Assembly (NCBI GenBank): GCA_021229015.1
Contig: CM037787.1
Span: forward strand, 37,904,677 to 37,968,676
Length of the DNA stretch: 64,000 bases
Origin: Solen grandis
Lineage: Eukaryota > Mollusca > Bivalvia > Adapedonta > Solenidae
Direction: 5' to 3'
Notes under the pieces: generated by a model
What the model was told of the DNA's origin: nothing
The model's database searches: none
The model's input: only the letters and a program-made list of their open reading frames with translations
Translations under genes and position numbers: made by a program
Part shown: in pieces, positions 18,562 through 30,565 of the stretch
Position numbering within the stretch: position 1 is the first letter of the stretch
Layout: every line of letters begins with the position of its first letter

Positions 18562-21346
18562 TTATACAGGCCCGGATTCACCGGGGGGGGGGGGGGGGGG
18601 GCGAGGGGGGCTTGGCCCCCCAGCTGCCCTGGTTATACATTTTTTTCTAGGCTATAAAATCCATTGATTACATAATGTCTGAGCTGTCTAGAGGAAATCC
18701 CCATCGTTGGCCCCCATACTGAACCAACCGCATAACCACCTGACCAGCCAGACTCCTATTGTCTTATGCCCCCCTGCTGTTAATGTGTAGGTAATCCGAA
18801 TCGGCAGTCATCCATGACTTAGTGATAAGCATGTGTTTAAGGTACTGCGTATGCAAATTGATTGACACCTTCACTGATTCACAGGCTATTGTCGAGTGAT
18901 ACATAAGGACATCTCTTCTGCCGAGCGTTCTAATGATTAAAGAAAAATAGGCAATTACAAAAACTTTATATCAGTAAAACTATTTTAGACAGGTGATGTT
19001 TAGGAAATAACATGAAAATCGATTAGTATAAAATTAGCCACTAAAAACAACAACTAAGTTGGACATTAAAATGTAATTGCTATCGAAATATTTTCACTTG
19101 AGCCCAAAGAAATTATTGATTTAACAAATAAATTTGACTAAATCTAATCAACGAAATTTTAAATTCACTTTTCTCTACATCTATAAAATTTTAAATCTTG
19201 AATTAAAAGCGGGCAATTTAACTGCCAGGTTGATGAACTTTCAGGTATGAAAAATTGCCGATTTTATTTTGGAAAAAAAAATTAAAAAGCTATTCTGCGG
19301 GGAAGATGCATACCTATCGATAGCCATGTAAATTAAACTTTATCAGAAATGGGTTGTGTTTTCTAAATGTCATCAGCTATACTATTTTTACATAACTTGT
19401 AAGTATTATTTTAACGAAGCAGTTAAATTCTTCTTAACTAACTCTCTCAATATATAAATACAAAAAGTAGGTCTATACATCATCATGTTCACTTTTCTTA
19501 TTATTTACGAATAAAATAATAATAATTATTATAAAATTTGTGTATTTTATTTATGATAGAATAAAAAAAAAATCAAATCAAATCCAGGTAATCAGTTATT
19601 GTTCAATGTTACTGATAAGTCAATGAATACTAATGCACAGAATACACAATTTATGTGCAAAATAAAACGGATATTAAAGATTTTATATTAAATATCAACA
19701 TATATTGTTTGTTTTGTTACTGATTAAACATTAAGAAAAACCAAAATGTTTCAACTAAAACTAAAAATATAAAAAAAAAAAAAAAAATGACACACAAAAG
19801 GGGCCCACACCTACCCTATAACGTGCGCCTAATTTTTTTTTCTGAGAATTTCTGTGTGAAGACTGCTTCCAGATCGACAATTTGACAGCCAATATCATTA
19901 AGGTCGAACCTATTCCCTTCCACAATTTTGACAAAATGATTATGTTTAACGTGAAAATTGATTTTTTTATCAGTCTTTGACAAACTGTCTTTTACACTGT
20001 TGAGTCAAAAACTAATGACCATAAGTCACTTTTTGTGAAACCCTTATTAAATATTTTATGCCAGTTTGTGAATGAAAATACAAGATAAGCCCGTATTTCT
20101 TACCCGGAAGAAGTAAGGCCCTTTCAGTAATATCAGTTCCGCCCCCCCCCCCCCCACACTGTTATTTTTATTTTATTTATTTTTGATCGGGGCCTGTAAA
20201 TGCAATTGTAATCAAATTTATACGATTGCACAGCAGTTATTCAATAACATCACTTTGCGCCGGTAAAAGATAACATTATATCGCTCAATGCTTAAGGCTC
20301 GGTCCCACTTGGCTTTTTTTTTTTTGCCTCGGGGATGGGATGCATACGCACTCCCGATGGAAATAGTGTCGCGAGCCATGTGGAGTCATCGGGAGGCCTC
20401 GGGTGTACTGTAAAAAGAATTCATTGAAATTTTCCCGATGTGTTCTCGATGTTTTATCGGGGAAATATCCGCAGAGAAGCTCCGGTCAGCATTCACGGAG
20501 CTTCCGCGATATTTTTTCCTCCGATGAATCCCCGATGCGTCTGTGATGTCTCGCCGAAGTATCAGGGGGGCATTCGGGGATATTAGGCGGCCTTTCTGTG
20601 ACACATTCCCAATCTTAAAAAAATGGCAAGGGTTGAAAAGCGCACCCAGAAATTAGTTTCTGTTTTGGCCAGTCTTAGACTGAGACGGTCAAAAAGGCCA
20701 TTGGACATTGCTTAGGGCATCCCCTTTAACCCCCCCCCCTTCCCCCCCAAAAGTCTTCTCTTGACTTTGTCGCTTAATTCCACCATCAAATTTTCATACT
20801 CTCAATAATCTTCCCCGAGACACGTAGGATGGTTCGCAAGATCCCCTAATCTACGGGGATATTCCCCCGATGATGTTACAAACTCAGTGAAACTCCGGGG
20901 CACCTTCGCCGATCATCGGAGGAGGTCCCCCGGTGCTTTTCCGAACATCGGGACTCAAGGCTATTGTGTCATAGCCGAAACAACAGTGAATGTTCAACGG
21001 ACCAATCCCGAAGCCTAATAATTGTCATTTTTCAACGGACTGCTCAGTCTTTTTTTGGCTCAAACATCGGGAGCCATCGGTAGAAAAAAAAATGTTAATT
21101 TCCACATCACCGATTATTTTTTCCCAGTGGGACCTAGGCCTTCAAGTTTCAAATATATCGGATTTAAAAACAAAACAACAACAACAAAAACCTTCACTAT
21201 TATCCCCAGATACCCTTCAGAATGCATCTCCATCACACTAAAAACTTTTTTTTCCGGGGGAGCATGCCCCCGAACCCCCCTACCACTCATATCACATTCG
21301 GATTTTGGCCCCCCAGCAGAAAATTTCTGGATCCAGGCCTGTATAA
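18562..21346. mobile_element. 2.8-kb inverted-repeat element with TTATACAGGCC ends, containing nested elements
   Basis: The left end TTATACAGGCCCGGATTCAC is followed by a G-run. The right end, read inward, is TTATACAGGCCTGGATCCAG. A third, similar inward end (ACAGGCCCCGATC) occurs at about 20184-20198 next to a C-run. Two related insertions or a rearranged element are therefore possible. It separates the start exons of MAP2K7 and the 22.46-kb gene. No transposase frame was seen. Confidence 0.6.
20294..21142. mobile_element. Nested ~850-bp GC-rich MITE with AAGGC..GGTCCCACT ends
   Basis: The left end AAGGCTCGGTCCCACTTGG and inverted right end AAGGCCTAGGTCCCACTGGG bracket a body rich in CGGGGAT/ATCCCCG words that can fold on themselves. 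Its composition is markedly more GC- and CpG-rich than the surroundings. It is nested in the element at 18562-21346. Open frames inside are not protein-like. Confidence 0.75.
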
Positions 21347-21904
21347 CTATATCCAATACGGCCATTGCCTAAAGAATATATCGTCGAGTGTGCATGTTCC
21401 TGTCCTTGTAAGTTATTTCTTGACTTTCTGATAACCCGACTGACCCCAGCGACCAGTAACTTTAATTTTTTCTGGCGTACGGATTATCACGGTTGGGAAA
21501 CGTTTTTCGCCCCATCCGCTGAATGTAAGATAAAACAAGTATAAAAAGCCCATATGTTTTGCCGACCTATCAACCATGTTTCTTATCATTATCTTACATG
21601 TATGCGCCAGCGGAAACACACAATTTTTTTTCTTCTAATACTCGTGTGTCGTGTAGCAACATAGCGTTTATTTCATTTATCTTTCTTTCTATTAACCGTT
21701 ACCCAGTAAATAAAGAATATAATTAATCTCACAAAACTAATCAATGTTTTTTATTTATTACGTCCTGATTAGAAAGCAATAGACTATTAATTGTAACATG
21801 TATAGTCAAGATCTATATTGATAAGTAGGGGGCTTTGAATACATATTAAGTAACTAAAGGACAGAAAAGACAATTAATAGAAACGAAAAGCACCAGTAGA
21901 GGAG

Positions 21905-21906
<2 letters not shown>
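21347..21906. other. Intergenic, nothing recognised
   Basis: AT-rich sequence between the TE cluster and a microsatellite. The short open frames have no recognisable similarity. Confidence 0.5.

Positions 21907-21979
<73 letters not shown>
21907..21979. repeat. (TA)n(GA)n compound microsatellite
   Basis: About 19 TA units pass directly into about 17 GA units. It creates the SLSLSLYIYIYI translation on the minus strand, which is not a gene. Confidence 0.97.
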
Positions 21980-21982
<3 letters not shown>

Positions 21983-22296
21983 ATAACCACCGTCCGTATG
22001 GGAGCGACACCGGATATTGTCACAGGGATACTAGAATCGTCAGTATATACAAGTTTTGTTCGTGAGTTTGCAAGGAGATATACCATGTACGTGAGATTAA
22101 TTAATTTATTAATAAATGTATCTATAAATAGATATACAGAATTCATTTTTAAAAGAGTCTTAAAGAAACATATAAGAAAATGATATTGCTAATGTTTTGT
22201 TTTGATGCTATATCTTTTTTTCCTGCAATTGTGTTATGGTGTGAGACCTCCTGAAAAATACGACTTTGCGGTTTGCTAGCTTTACATACAAATTGG

Positions 22297-22318
22297 TATA
22301 AATTGCGGTTGTCACGTG
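22297..22318 (+). promoter_or_regulatory. TATAAA and CACGTG motifs upstream of the 22.46-kb start exon
   Basis: TATAAA at 22297-22302 and a CACGTG E-box at 22313-22318 lie 140-160 bp before the ATG. Together with the strong donor after the first exon they fit a promoter with a 5' UTR of about 100-130 nt. Motifs this short are weak evidence in AT-rich DNA. Confidence 0.3.
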
Positions 22319-22456
22319 ATTACGTTCACTTGCCTCAAAGGCTGAAACCTAAACACATGGCAGCGTAAAGTACACCGTTAGAGACGACACTGAATGAAAT
22401 AAGTCTAGTATTGTCATCAAGTGATCAATAGCATTTCGTTCAGGAACACTGCTAGA

Positions 22457-22516
22457 ATGTCTCGACAAGGCCTATCTGCCGTGATTGGTAGAGAAAAACC
22501 CGAATTGGCATACGAG
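22457..22516 (+). CDS. Start exon of an unrecognised gene
   Basis: ATG TCT.. gives exactly 20 codons, MSRQGLSAVIGREKPELAYE, and then a consensus donor GTAAGT in phase 0. The local base composition is richer in GC than the flanks, and a TATA-like motif lies upstream. I do not recognise the family. The gene starts head-to-head with MAP2K7, 4.3 kb away across a transposon cluster. The next exon may be an 18-nt microexon at 26350; the remaining exons may fall in or beyond the second gap. Confidence 0.5.
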
Positions 22517-23717
22517 GTAAGTCCGTGAACTGCAGTTCATAAATATTGTAAACAATAATAGTATCTATAGAGTAAACATCAATCAGTAAAAACCGCAACA
22601 ACAACAACAACATCTCAATATTTCCGACAGTCATATGCTGATTATTACTTGAATTGCCTCTATGCAGGGTTGAAGGTAGATAATGGCATTTAAACATGAA
22701 GTGGAACATATTATAGCTGTTATTAATTAATAGCAGTTACATAATTATATTCATGAGCTTTCAATCTGTAGTAAAATAGTTTCTTTTTTGTTTTGTTACT
22801 GCTTTGATCAACATATTTCTTTAAAAGGTGAATTAATTGTTCATTCATCATGTTTGCAGCAGAAGTTTCCTTGTTCATGTTTAATGACCTACTTTCACTT
22901 TCAATTTGACCATCTTTTGAAACTTCACCACCAGATTCTGAATTTCCAATGTGACATTTGCCTGATGAATTAACTTTTGTTTCCGTTTTGAAGACAAAAT
23001 AAATCCAAATGAATTCATCATAAAATAAAACATCTTGTATTTTTTATTGCTTTCCAGAAATTTGAGTAGCTGGTGATTTTTTGATAATCAAAAATGTAGC
23101 GATCGTCTCTTACTGCAGTCCACTTAGATATTGTTTACTTATCATATTTGGTTGGTAAATTGTTCATTTGTGTAAATAGTAATCATATGCAATGTAATTT
23201 GAAATCTTGGTGCAAAACTATTTTATCTGCTGCTTTATTTATTTATATTTAGTTACCATAGTTATTGCAGTCTAAATACGGTTTTAAGTTCTTAAAAAAA
23301 GATCAGATACTGCCTAGATTTTAGGAGAAGAAAAGGTAGAATCCATCCCTGATCTGTCTATTAATTTCTATCTTTTTGATAGATTTTGAAGAACTTTTTT
23401 CTCACTGGCATGAAGCAATTAAGGTTATTGATATCTTATGTAATCAGTTGGAGATCATAAATTTTATCATCCTGTGACAAAGCATATGTGGGGATGGGCC
23501 CCGTGTTCTCAGTGATAGTGATACTTGGTTTTAGGTCTAATGCAGTAGCTAGGTTTGGAGCTCATATATTCAACATCACAATGGATCTGCACTTCATTGC
23601 TGTCAGTAATTTATTCATATGTATTTGAAATCACGGATAGTTTCAAGCAGTAATTGAAACAAATATAATACTACTCTGATAAGATCAGGTACTTTATTTC
23701 TTGTCTTTTATCTTTCT
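22517..23717 (+). other. Presumed intron, nothing recognised
   Basis: AT-rich sequence following the donor at 22517; no exon-like segment was recognised on either strand. Confidence 0.5.
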
Positions 23718-24440
23718 TACCCTTTACCTCATGAATATTCATGAATTTATGACTCAATGAATATCACAAAACTGAACCTTAATTGATATATGAAACACTG
23801 GGTGTTTATCTGCATGCAGACTGTGTAATATCTGAGCTACAATATTGTATGAGTCAACAGTGCAGATAGAATCTGATCAGTGGCTCTCGTCTGGTTTACT
23901 CGTGATTCTAAAGCATCAAACCATTTCTATACACATGAGTTAGTGTTACGCCAGACTTGTTTAGCCACATTAAAAAAGAATCCAACATGTTTTATGTTTG
24001 CCTTGGTTTAACATCCCACAGACGGTATTCCATAATTTGCTCACGTTTGTCTACAGGAGACAGATATATAGGTGGCCTCACTGTTGTATCGCTTCAAAAA
24101 TAAGTGGCACGATACCTCACATCCTGTCAAACAGATCACAACTAAGACAAGACCGCCCCTGATCAAGGTATTTTCTGTTTGCTTATACAGGAGCTGTCTG
24201 ATCAGGGTCTCCTCTGTTTGCTCTTACAATACTGTAGCTCATATTCTACAGTCTGCACTGTAAAGATTTTTTTTTTCTACACCATTTCGAGGGGTGAGAG
24301 CAAAACTATGCTAAGTGCCTATATATTTATATGCACTTAGCATAGTTTCACTTTCACCCCTCGATTTAATGTTTTGTAAATTGATATTCATCAGGTAATA
24401 AATTTGGACACAAATATTCATGAAGGTAAAAGGTTAATTA
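23718..24440. repeat. Cluster of degenerate MITE and SINE-tail copies
   Basis: 23718-23945 reads as the CCCTTTAC/ATGAATATTCATGAA family in one orientation. 24000-24140 has 'taacatcccac' and 'gagacagatata', a SINE tail. 24140-24435 is a second copy of the MITE family in the other orientation ('gagctgtctgatcagggtctcctctg', ending 'atattcatgaaggtaaaaggtta'). The last copy is itself interrupted by the palindrome at 24287-24364. Confidence 0.55.
24287..24364. mobile_element. 78-bp near-perfect palindrome (foldback MITE) nested in another MITE
   Basis: The left arm starts TCGAGGGGTGAGAGCAAAAC and continues TATGCTAAGTGC. The right arm is its reverse complement with a few changes, around an AT-rich loop of about 13 nt (TATATATTTATA). 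It interrupts the 'ccatttt..gattaatattcat' stretch that is continuous in the copies at 13128 and 37226, so it looks like a later insertion. Confidence 0.85.
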
Positions 24441-26349
24441 TTTCATGTCTTACCTTATAACTTTCCTACTAATCAGACTAATGGTAATGGTCAGTCAGTA
24501 ATAATAATGATTATTTGATGGTTATGGTATCGTATAACATAGTTTAAAACACCCCAAGGCAGTTTTCCTGGGGTTGCAAAACAAAACTTTTAACAGGGTG
24601 GTATGGTATAGTTACTGGTATTGTAAAACTCAAATTTTCAACCTTAGTACATTTGTCTTAATCATTAATGATACAATTTGTGAACTTAATCTTTGTCCCT
24701 TCTATATGTAATATATAATAAATCACACATACACACACACATATGTGTGTATGTAATGAGTAAATTTTTTCAGTAGGAAATGGAAAAAAAATAGGTCTGT
24801 AAGTTTATTAACTTTACTAGTCTTAGGGCCATTTTTTTGGGGGGGGGAGGGAGATATTTGAGCACTTCGATGCCAAAAAAATTGGTAGCCTTCAAAGCAT
24901 ATTGGGAGCTCAGCTTATTGGTGTAAAATTCCACTTGCTTGCTTGCCATGGCCAGTAAACATTTCGGGCAGGGCACATGGAAAACTAGAACTTCTTTGTA
25001 TTTTTCATGATTTTATTATCTCAGACTTTGGGAGGGCAAGTGATAATTTTAGGAATTTTACAGCTATGGAAATGAAATCTTAAATGATCACACGTGTTTA
25101 CCATGAAGTTAACTTGAGGTGTCACTTGACAGACACAACTTAAAATAGCACTGTCACACACACAAGTGTGGAGAGCTAAAAAAATCCATTGTATAAAAAA
25201 TTTAACTTTTCTCATGTACTGAGAAACATCTTTTGAAGCTAGCATCAGGAGCTAGCTAATTGGTCCGTTTACTTCAAGGGCTAAATGGAAGAACTCCTCA
25301 CTATATTTTGTGTAATACAGTAGACTCGAGCATAGGTTGACATGTGTTATTACAAGCGTTATTGATTTTAAACTTATGAGGCAACAAATGTCGATGATTC
25401 CATTGAAATGGTAATGTTTAGTTGGGTTTTTTTCCATGGCTGTACTCCCTTCAGCTGATTATATTGCCATTTTTTTGAAAACTTCTAAGCTGATGACTGT
25501 AAATGGGATGCATTATCAAAGAGAAAATTCCATTTGACTGGAATTTAGTCCTCATGATCTCTTTTTTTCTCTCTAATATATATAAGAATTAAAAACAAAA
25601 TTGAATGGTCTGATCCTACAAAATTATTTAAAAGAGTGTAATTGGGGTCACAAAAAGTTTGAATCAGGGTCAAATAATTGGTAATCTCGGGGTTTTGGCA
25701 AACCTTTTTTTTCACAGACTGAAGGGAGAGTGACTACTTTTCTGGATGATTAGTTTTTTCACAGACTGAAGGGAGAGTGCCTACTTTTCTGGATGATTAT
25801 TTTACTAGCCAGTGTTACAAATACAGGAGTCCCAAGTGTAAATTTAAGGCATGACTCTGGAATTATTCTTAAATTTACTAAAAATATATAACCTGGTATA
25901 TTCAAATGAGGAAGTATGTCAACAACTTGCCGGTGCTTCACCATTATTACTAGTTCAAGCCAGGAAAATCCTGATGCAGGAAAATGTCAGTCTGATTGAA
26001 CATCTGCCTGAAAACCCAGGCTTGTTGAAGTTGTAGACCATTCTACAGTGGTTCAGCAAAATTTTGTATTATTTGCCGACTTTACTGACCAACCAGTGAC
26101 TGTTGGAAAATCATGTGAATCTCAATGAACAATGTGTGACATGTTACACAAGCATGAAGATAAAGTGTTCAGGGAGTGCTTGTTGACTTAAAGTAGGATA
26201 TTACGTCTCATTTCGGAGTGAATTGGTCTATTGCTAATATCTTCATTCCCAAAATAGGGGAAAAAATCATGGATTTTGAATTTGTTTATTCCTGATTTGC
26301 ACAAAATATTAATTAATTTTTCTCTTCTTTTCTTTGTTTTCCCCTGAAG
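24441..26349. other. Presumed intron of the 22.46-kb gene
   Basis: It contains a CACACA/TGTGTG inverted microsatellite at 24728-24752 and GGGCAAG-type transposon remnants at about 24880-25045. A 47-bp direct duplication lies at 25706-25799. The 61-codon frame at 25851-26036 (..EEVCQQLAGASPLLLVQARK..) has no recognised family and no splice context. Confidence 0.5.
25706..25799. repeat. 47-bp tandem duplication
   Basis: TTTTTTCACAGACTGAAGGG followed by AGAGTG(A/C)CTACTTTTCTGG occurs twice; CACAGACTG starts at 25713 and 25760. There is one clear mismatch, so it is recent. Confidence 0.9.
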
Positions 26350-26367
26350 ATATTTAGGAAGTTGCGG
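26350..26367 (+). CDS. Possible 18-nt microexon (IFRKLR)
   Basis: A long pyrimidine tract ending TTTTCCCCTGAAG is followed by 18 nt encoding IFRKLR and then a donor GTAAGT. It is phase 0 on both sides, so it would extend the 20-codon start exon in frame to ..KPELAYEIFRKLR. The splice signals are good on both sides, but an 18-nt open stretch is expected often by chance; transcript data are needed. Confidence 0.3.
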
Positions 26368-27370
26368 GTAAGTTACAGTTGTGGAACCTAAATCATACTC
26401 TGCTTGGGGTGATTTGTGTCTGAATTTTTGCTATAACAAAAAATACCAAACTTGGTATCAGTCAAAACAACACATAATGATTTCCTATAGCCTTCCTAAC
26501 TGAAACCCTTTGTTTTTTTTTACCTTTTAGGGAGAGAAACAAAATACCCTTAGTGTCATATATAAATATATATACATATATGATATATATATATATTTTT
26601 TTTAATGTGCTTGAACTCCAGTAATTGTAACAAGCAATGAACTAAATAAATATTTATTAAGCAAAATGTTAGGAAAACAGTCAGCATTGGTAGTCTATTG
26701 CATACATTTCTATATTATATTTTATTTACTTGATGTTGAAACTAGTCTTCTTCATAAAATATTTGTACTGACATAGTTTTTAGTGTAGAACGTACATGTA
26801 TATATATATTGTATGTATTTGTTTATGTTTGTAAAGATTTTGAATTGTTTTGTTTGTATCTAACAAGTTCATTATCTACCTTCAATGCACACCTTGAGGT
26901 AAAGCCTAAAAACCTTCACAAAAGATTGATGTATGTGGCTTGCTATTAATGCTGAATGATTTGCTAGTTTTTTAGGTCAATTTGTAATGTATTTAAGAAA
27001 ACCTTGTGGTGAATGAATATAAGACTATATTGTATTTTAAATATTGGTATTTGATAAATTGAATAGTTTTTCATTTGCTCAGTATTTGAGAAAAGAGTAA
27101 TGAGCAAAGATTTAGACACAAGCCACAGTTTGTAGATATAATGTATAACTGTAGTGTAGTTTAATACTAACAAGAATGTTCAAGTTAAAGTCAGTTAAAG
27201 TTGTAATCAGACCATCTTGTCATATTACTTGTAAGACATGCTTTTGTTTTAAGTTTGATAGATTTAAAGATTTATAACTAAGTTGTATTATTTATATTTA
27301 AGCTTTAACCTTATAAAGATGCATGTACAATTTGATCAAGCATTAGCATACACTCACTCGCTCGAGGAGC
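26368..27370. other. AT-rich sequence up to the second gap
   Basis: Contains an AT dinucleotide patch at 26560-26600. No exon was recognised before the N run. Confidence 0.5.
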
Positions 27371-27470
27371 NNNNNNNNNNNNNNNNNNNNNNNNNNNNNN
27401 NNNNNNNNNNNNNNNNNNNNNNNNNNNNNNNNNNNNNNNNNNNNNNNNNNNNNNNNNNNNNNNNNNNNNN
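27371..27470. other. Assembly gap (100 N)
   Basis: Exactly 100 N, a filler gap of unknown true size. A plus-strand gene start lies to the left (22457) and a minus-strand gene start to the right (31510). Neither gene has recognised downstream exons in the window. Confidence 0.98.
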
Positions 27471-27655
27471 ACAGGATATAAGGGTAGTTCCAGGACTGGT
27501 TAGCCCGCTGTCAGGATAATGTGAGTGGGTGTGGTATCATGCCACATGTCTACGGTGTGATACTACATTGTGGCAGCACAATATCTGTCTCAAGTAAACA
27601 TCGTCTCCAAATGACTGAAAAATTGTCGGTGGGACGTTAAACCCATTAAACAAAC
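27471..27655 (+). mobile_element. SINE body and tail, head lost in the gap
   Basis: Matches the 12321 SINE family in the opposite orientation: GTGTGGTATCATGCCACATG, ATCGTCTCCAAATGACTGAA and the tail GGTGGGACGTTAAACCC. The tRNA head would fall inside the N run. Confidence 0.75.
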
Positions 27656-29598
27656 TTACTTATTGTTTGCGTTAAGCATACATTATAACAGAAAAGGAGA
27701 AAATCTGGAACATTTTATTGACTTCCTCATCAAATGGACCTTGTAGATGGGAGGAACGAACGACATACTTTTATTTGCCATATTCGTATTATATTAACCA
27801 AGGACATATTACATGCCAGAGGTGCGTGAACTGCATCACATCACTGTCTTACGTCACAAATTCTATTTATAGTATTTCATTAATAATACTTCCTACCTAC
27901 GAAAACAGGTGCATGAATATCTTGCTCGCTAGATGGCATTGTATTTGGATATCCGGTATTGTCATTTTCGCAATCGGTCACAATAAGAGATATTTTACTA
28001 ATTCATTGTGAGCGCCGCACTTGCAATGGTTTGACAACTTTCATTCAATTCCAATGAGATTTTAGCCTATCGCTATCATAAGTCTTTTAACGGCAACTAT
28101 TTACCCAGTAGAACACAGCTGAAACAAACCGGCTTTATTTAGAACTATTCCCTTTCTGTCTTCTTTTTCAACTCTTTATTTGAATATTCATGTAATATAA
28201 TCATAGTAACTAAGTCTAGGCTTTCTCGGTCATTACGATTTCAGATAAGTGATATGCTTAAGGAACCTCTTTACATGTACACCCTATAGTCACAAACAGA
28301 AATCTAAAACAAAAACGACGGGTTTCCATTTCCTATATAATCATCATCTGAAACAAAAATGTGCATGAAATAGAAAGAGGGTATACCTTGGTCATACAGA
28401 GATAGGAAACAGACCATGGACGCATACTTTATCTATACTCCCGCTTCTAAGAAATGGGGATTATACAGAAATGACCTAGTCTACATGAAGACGATGTGAG
28501 ATACGGGGGCATTAAATACCTAATGGTGATGGTTCTAATATCTATTTCATCAACTTTTTTTTAATATTGACATAATTTATCACTGCCAAGCAATAAAAAA
28601 TGCATCTTATCATACAATGCAGTTTCAAATTCATAGTTTAGAAATGGTCGTTCACTTCATATATTACTTATGTATTAATTTGTATACATATACGTATACA
28701 CAATGAACGTAATAAACATACAAAGCAATATATTTTCAAAATGATACCATTAAATGAGGTGTTCGGATTAGATAAAAATCCAATTAATTTTATCGTATTT
28801 TAGCAGTCGTTTTCATCATAGCTTAGAAAGAATTATTCATTCTAGTAATGGACTTCTCCTGTGTTTACTGATGACATCAAAATTATCCCTTGGCTACCAA
28901 TATCTGTACTGTGATAGTTAACAAGGCTAACACACATGAATATATGATTGTGTTTGTGATATTAATTGCGAGCAGTTCACATAGCCTTGAATCTAGTAAA
29001 GGCGGGGCTTAAATTTTCATTGATAAAACAGGAGATGTGCATGGCTGCAGATGTGTCAGATAAGTTCACGTAAAACTCTTTGTGAACCTCTGTATTAGTA
29101 TCAAGCTGTTATCATGTTGACAGTTTTTTGCAAATGTAAGACCGATTTCAAAACAATCTTTGAAGTGTTTCTCACTTCGAAAGGGGAGTCAGTAGGTTAA
29201 ATGAAGAAAATCAAAATGGAAATTGTGAAAGTACATGTAATTGGAAAATATCGTTAAGTCATTTAGATTGGTTTTTAAACGAAATACTGATATTAAATAT
29301 GATAAGAAAAGTATAATAAAGGCACTTGTGACTTGATTTATGTGAACTTTCTGTTTTTAGCGCCACAACTACATTGTATTTCGGTGTAGAGCTAGATGAG
29401 GCAGGCATATTTAATTAACCTATACTAATATGATGTAAAGGAATGAAATTTAATAAAATATTACGTCATTTTGTAACTGATTTTCAAAATAAGAAACCTT
29501 ATAATAGATTAACTTACAGGCCTACGTCATCATATTTGAAAGTGAAAATGCAAATCAATTTCTGTTAAACGCAGACACTATTAAAAGTATATTGGTTT
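27656..29598. other. Presumed 3' side of the universal stress protein gene, no exon recognised
   Basis: AT-rich sequence downstream (on the minus strand) of the 31510 start codon. I looked for exons with the universal-stress motifs (G-2X-G-9X-G-S/T) and found none. A 26-codon plus-strand frame at 28418-28498 is unsupported. Confidence 0.45.
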
Positions 29599-29610
29599 CA
29601 TTAAAACTGT

Positions 29611-29865
29611 GGGGCCGCCGTGGCCGAGCGGTTAGTCGTGGACTACAAATCTCTAAGCCCCTCACCGCTGTGGGTTCGAATCCCGGTAGGGACTTCGGAT
29701 TTTTCCTGTGAGAGAGCCTTCCAGCTGGCTTGCGGTAGGTCGGTGATTCTACCCGGGTACATCTGTGTACTCGGGGTCTTCCTCTACTTGTAATTAGCTG
29801 GACGTCGCTAGATGATTGAAATACTATCGCAGCGACGGTAAACCCCAATACAACAACAACAACAT
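29611..29865 (+). mobile_element. Full-length tRNA-derived SINE with 12-bp TSD
   Basis: The head GGGGCCGCCGTGGCCGAGCG has a serine-tRNA-like A box (TGGCCGAGCGGTTA) and B box GGGTTCGAATCCC. The core has GCCTTCCAGCTGGCTTGCGG and TCGGTGATTCTACCC, and the tail is an (ACA)n-type tract. The flanks CATTAAAACTGT at 29599-29610 and 29866-29877 are an exact target-site duplication. Best reference copy of this family in the window. The 97-codon minus-strand frame here is its shadow. Confidence 0.92.
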
Positions 29866-30395
29866 CATTAAAACTGTAACAATTCTATATATTTCAGCAT
29901 TGTAGACTGTACAGACTTTCCTTGCATCCTTACACAATGAAATGAATCCGTGTATACCTGTTATGTGTCCATGTGTAAGATAAGATTATCTTATATTATC
30001 GTGACTTGTGTTATACAGCAGTATTAGCATTAAAAGAAATCAATATTCTTGTTTTTTATAATGTAAACATACGAACCATTTTAACAATATGAGTAAGGTT
30101 TTAAGTCACGTGATAATATGTATGTATGTTTGTATCAGTGGATATATTATTAAATGCACATACATCTACAGACAATTCTTATATGCGACTATGTAAGTAT
30201 GTATGTATATATTAATTTCTACATCAGTGTATATTTTATATACATACACAATATACATACACATCTACAGCCAACTCCCAAGTGAGACTATGTGTGTGTG
30301 TTACTTCTAGATGCATACACATCGATAGCCATATTTAAAGTGGGACTATGTACGGAGGTTTGTATGCTTGTATGGATATAGAACTTATTTTATGC
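29866..30395. other. Intronic or intergenic, nothing recognised
   Basis: Short ATGTATGTATGT and ACATACACA microsatellite-like patches at about 30117-30265; no coding signal. Confidence 0.5.
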
Positions 30396-30565
30396 TGATT
30401 GGGAAACAAATTCTTACAATTTACCTATCCCTCTCGATGGTTTCTGTGATGGACCTGTACTTTGCGCCTTGGAAAAACCATTAAAAACCTTGCCAAACGG
30501 GGTTCGAACCCATAACCTTCGAAACCGCAATCGTGTACTTTGCCACTGGACCATGGCGCCCTTGT
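30396..30565 (-). mobile_element. tRNA-derived SINE head, a different family
   Basis: On the minus strand: GGGCGCCATGGTCCAGTGG (A-box region) then GGTTATGGGTTCGAACCCC (B box). The 5' strand GGGCGCC has no complementary 3' partner, so it does not close a tRNA acceptor stem and is not a functional tRNA gene. Confidence 0.6.

Noticed and set aside
27283..27519. Frame crossing the second N run
   Set aside because: Same artefact of unknown bases.
29555..29848. 97-codon minus-strand frame
   Set aside because: It is the reverse translation of a full-length SINE with a proven target-site duplication.
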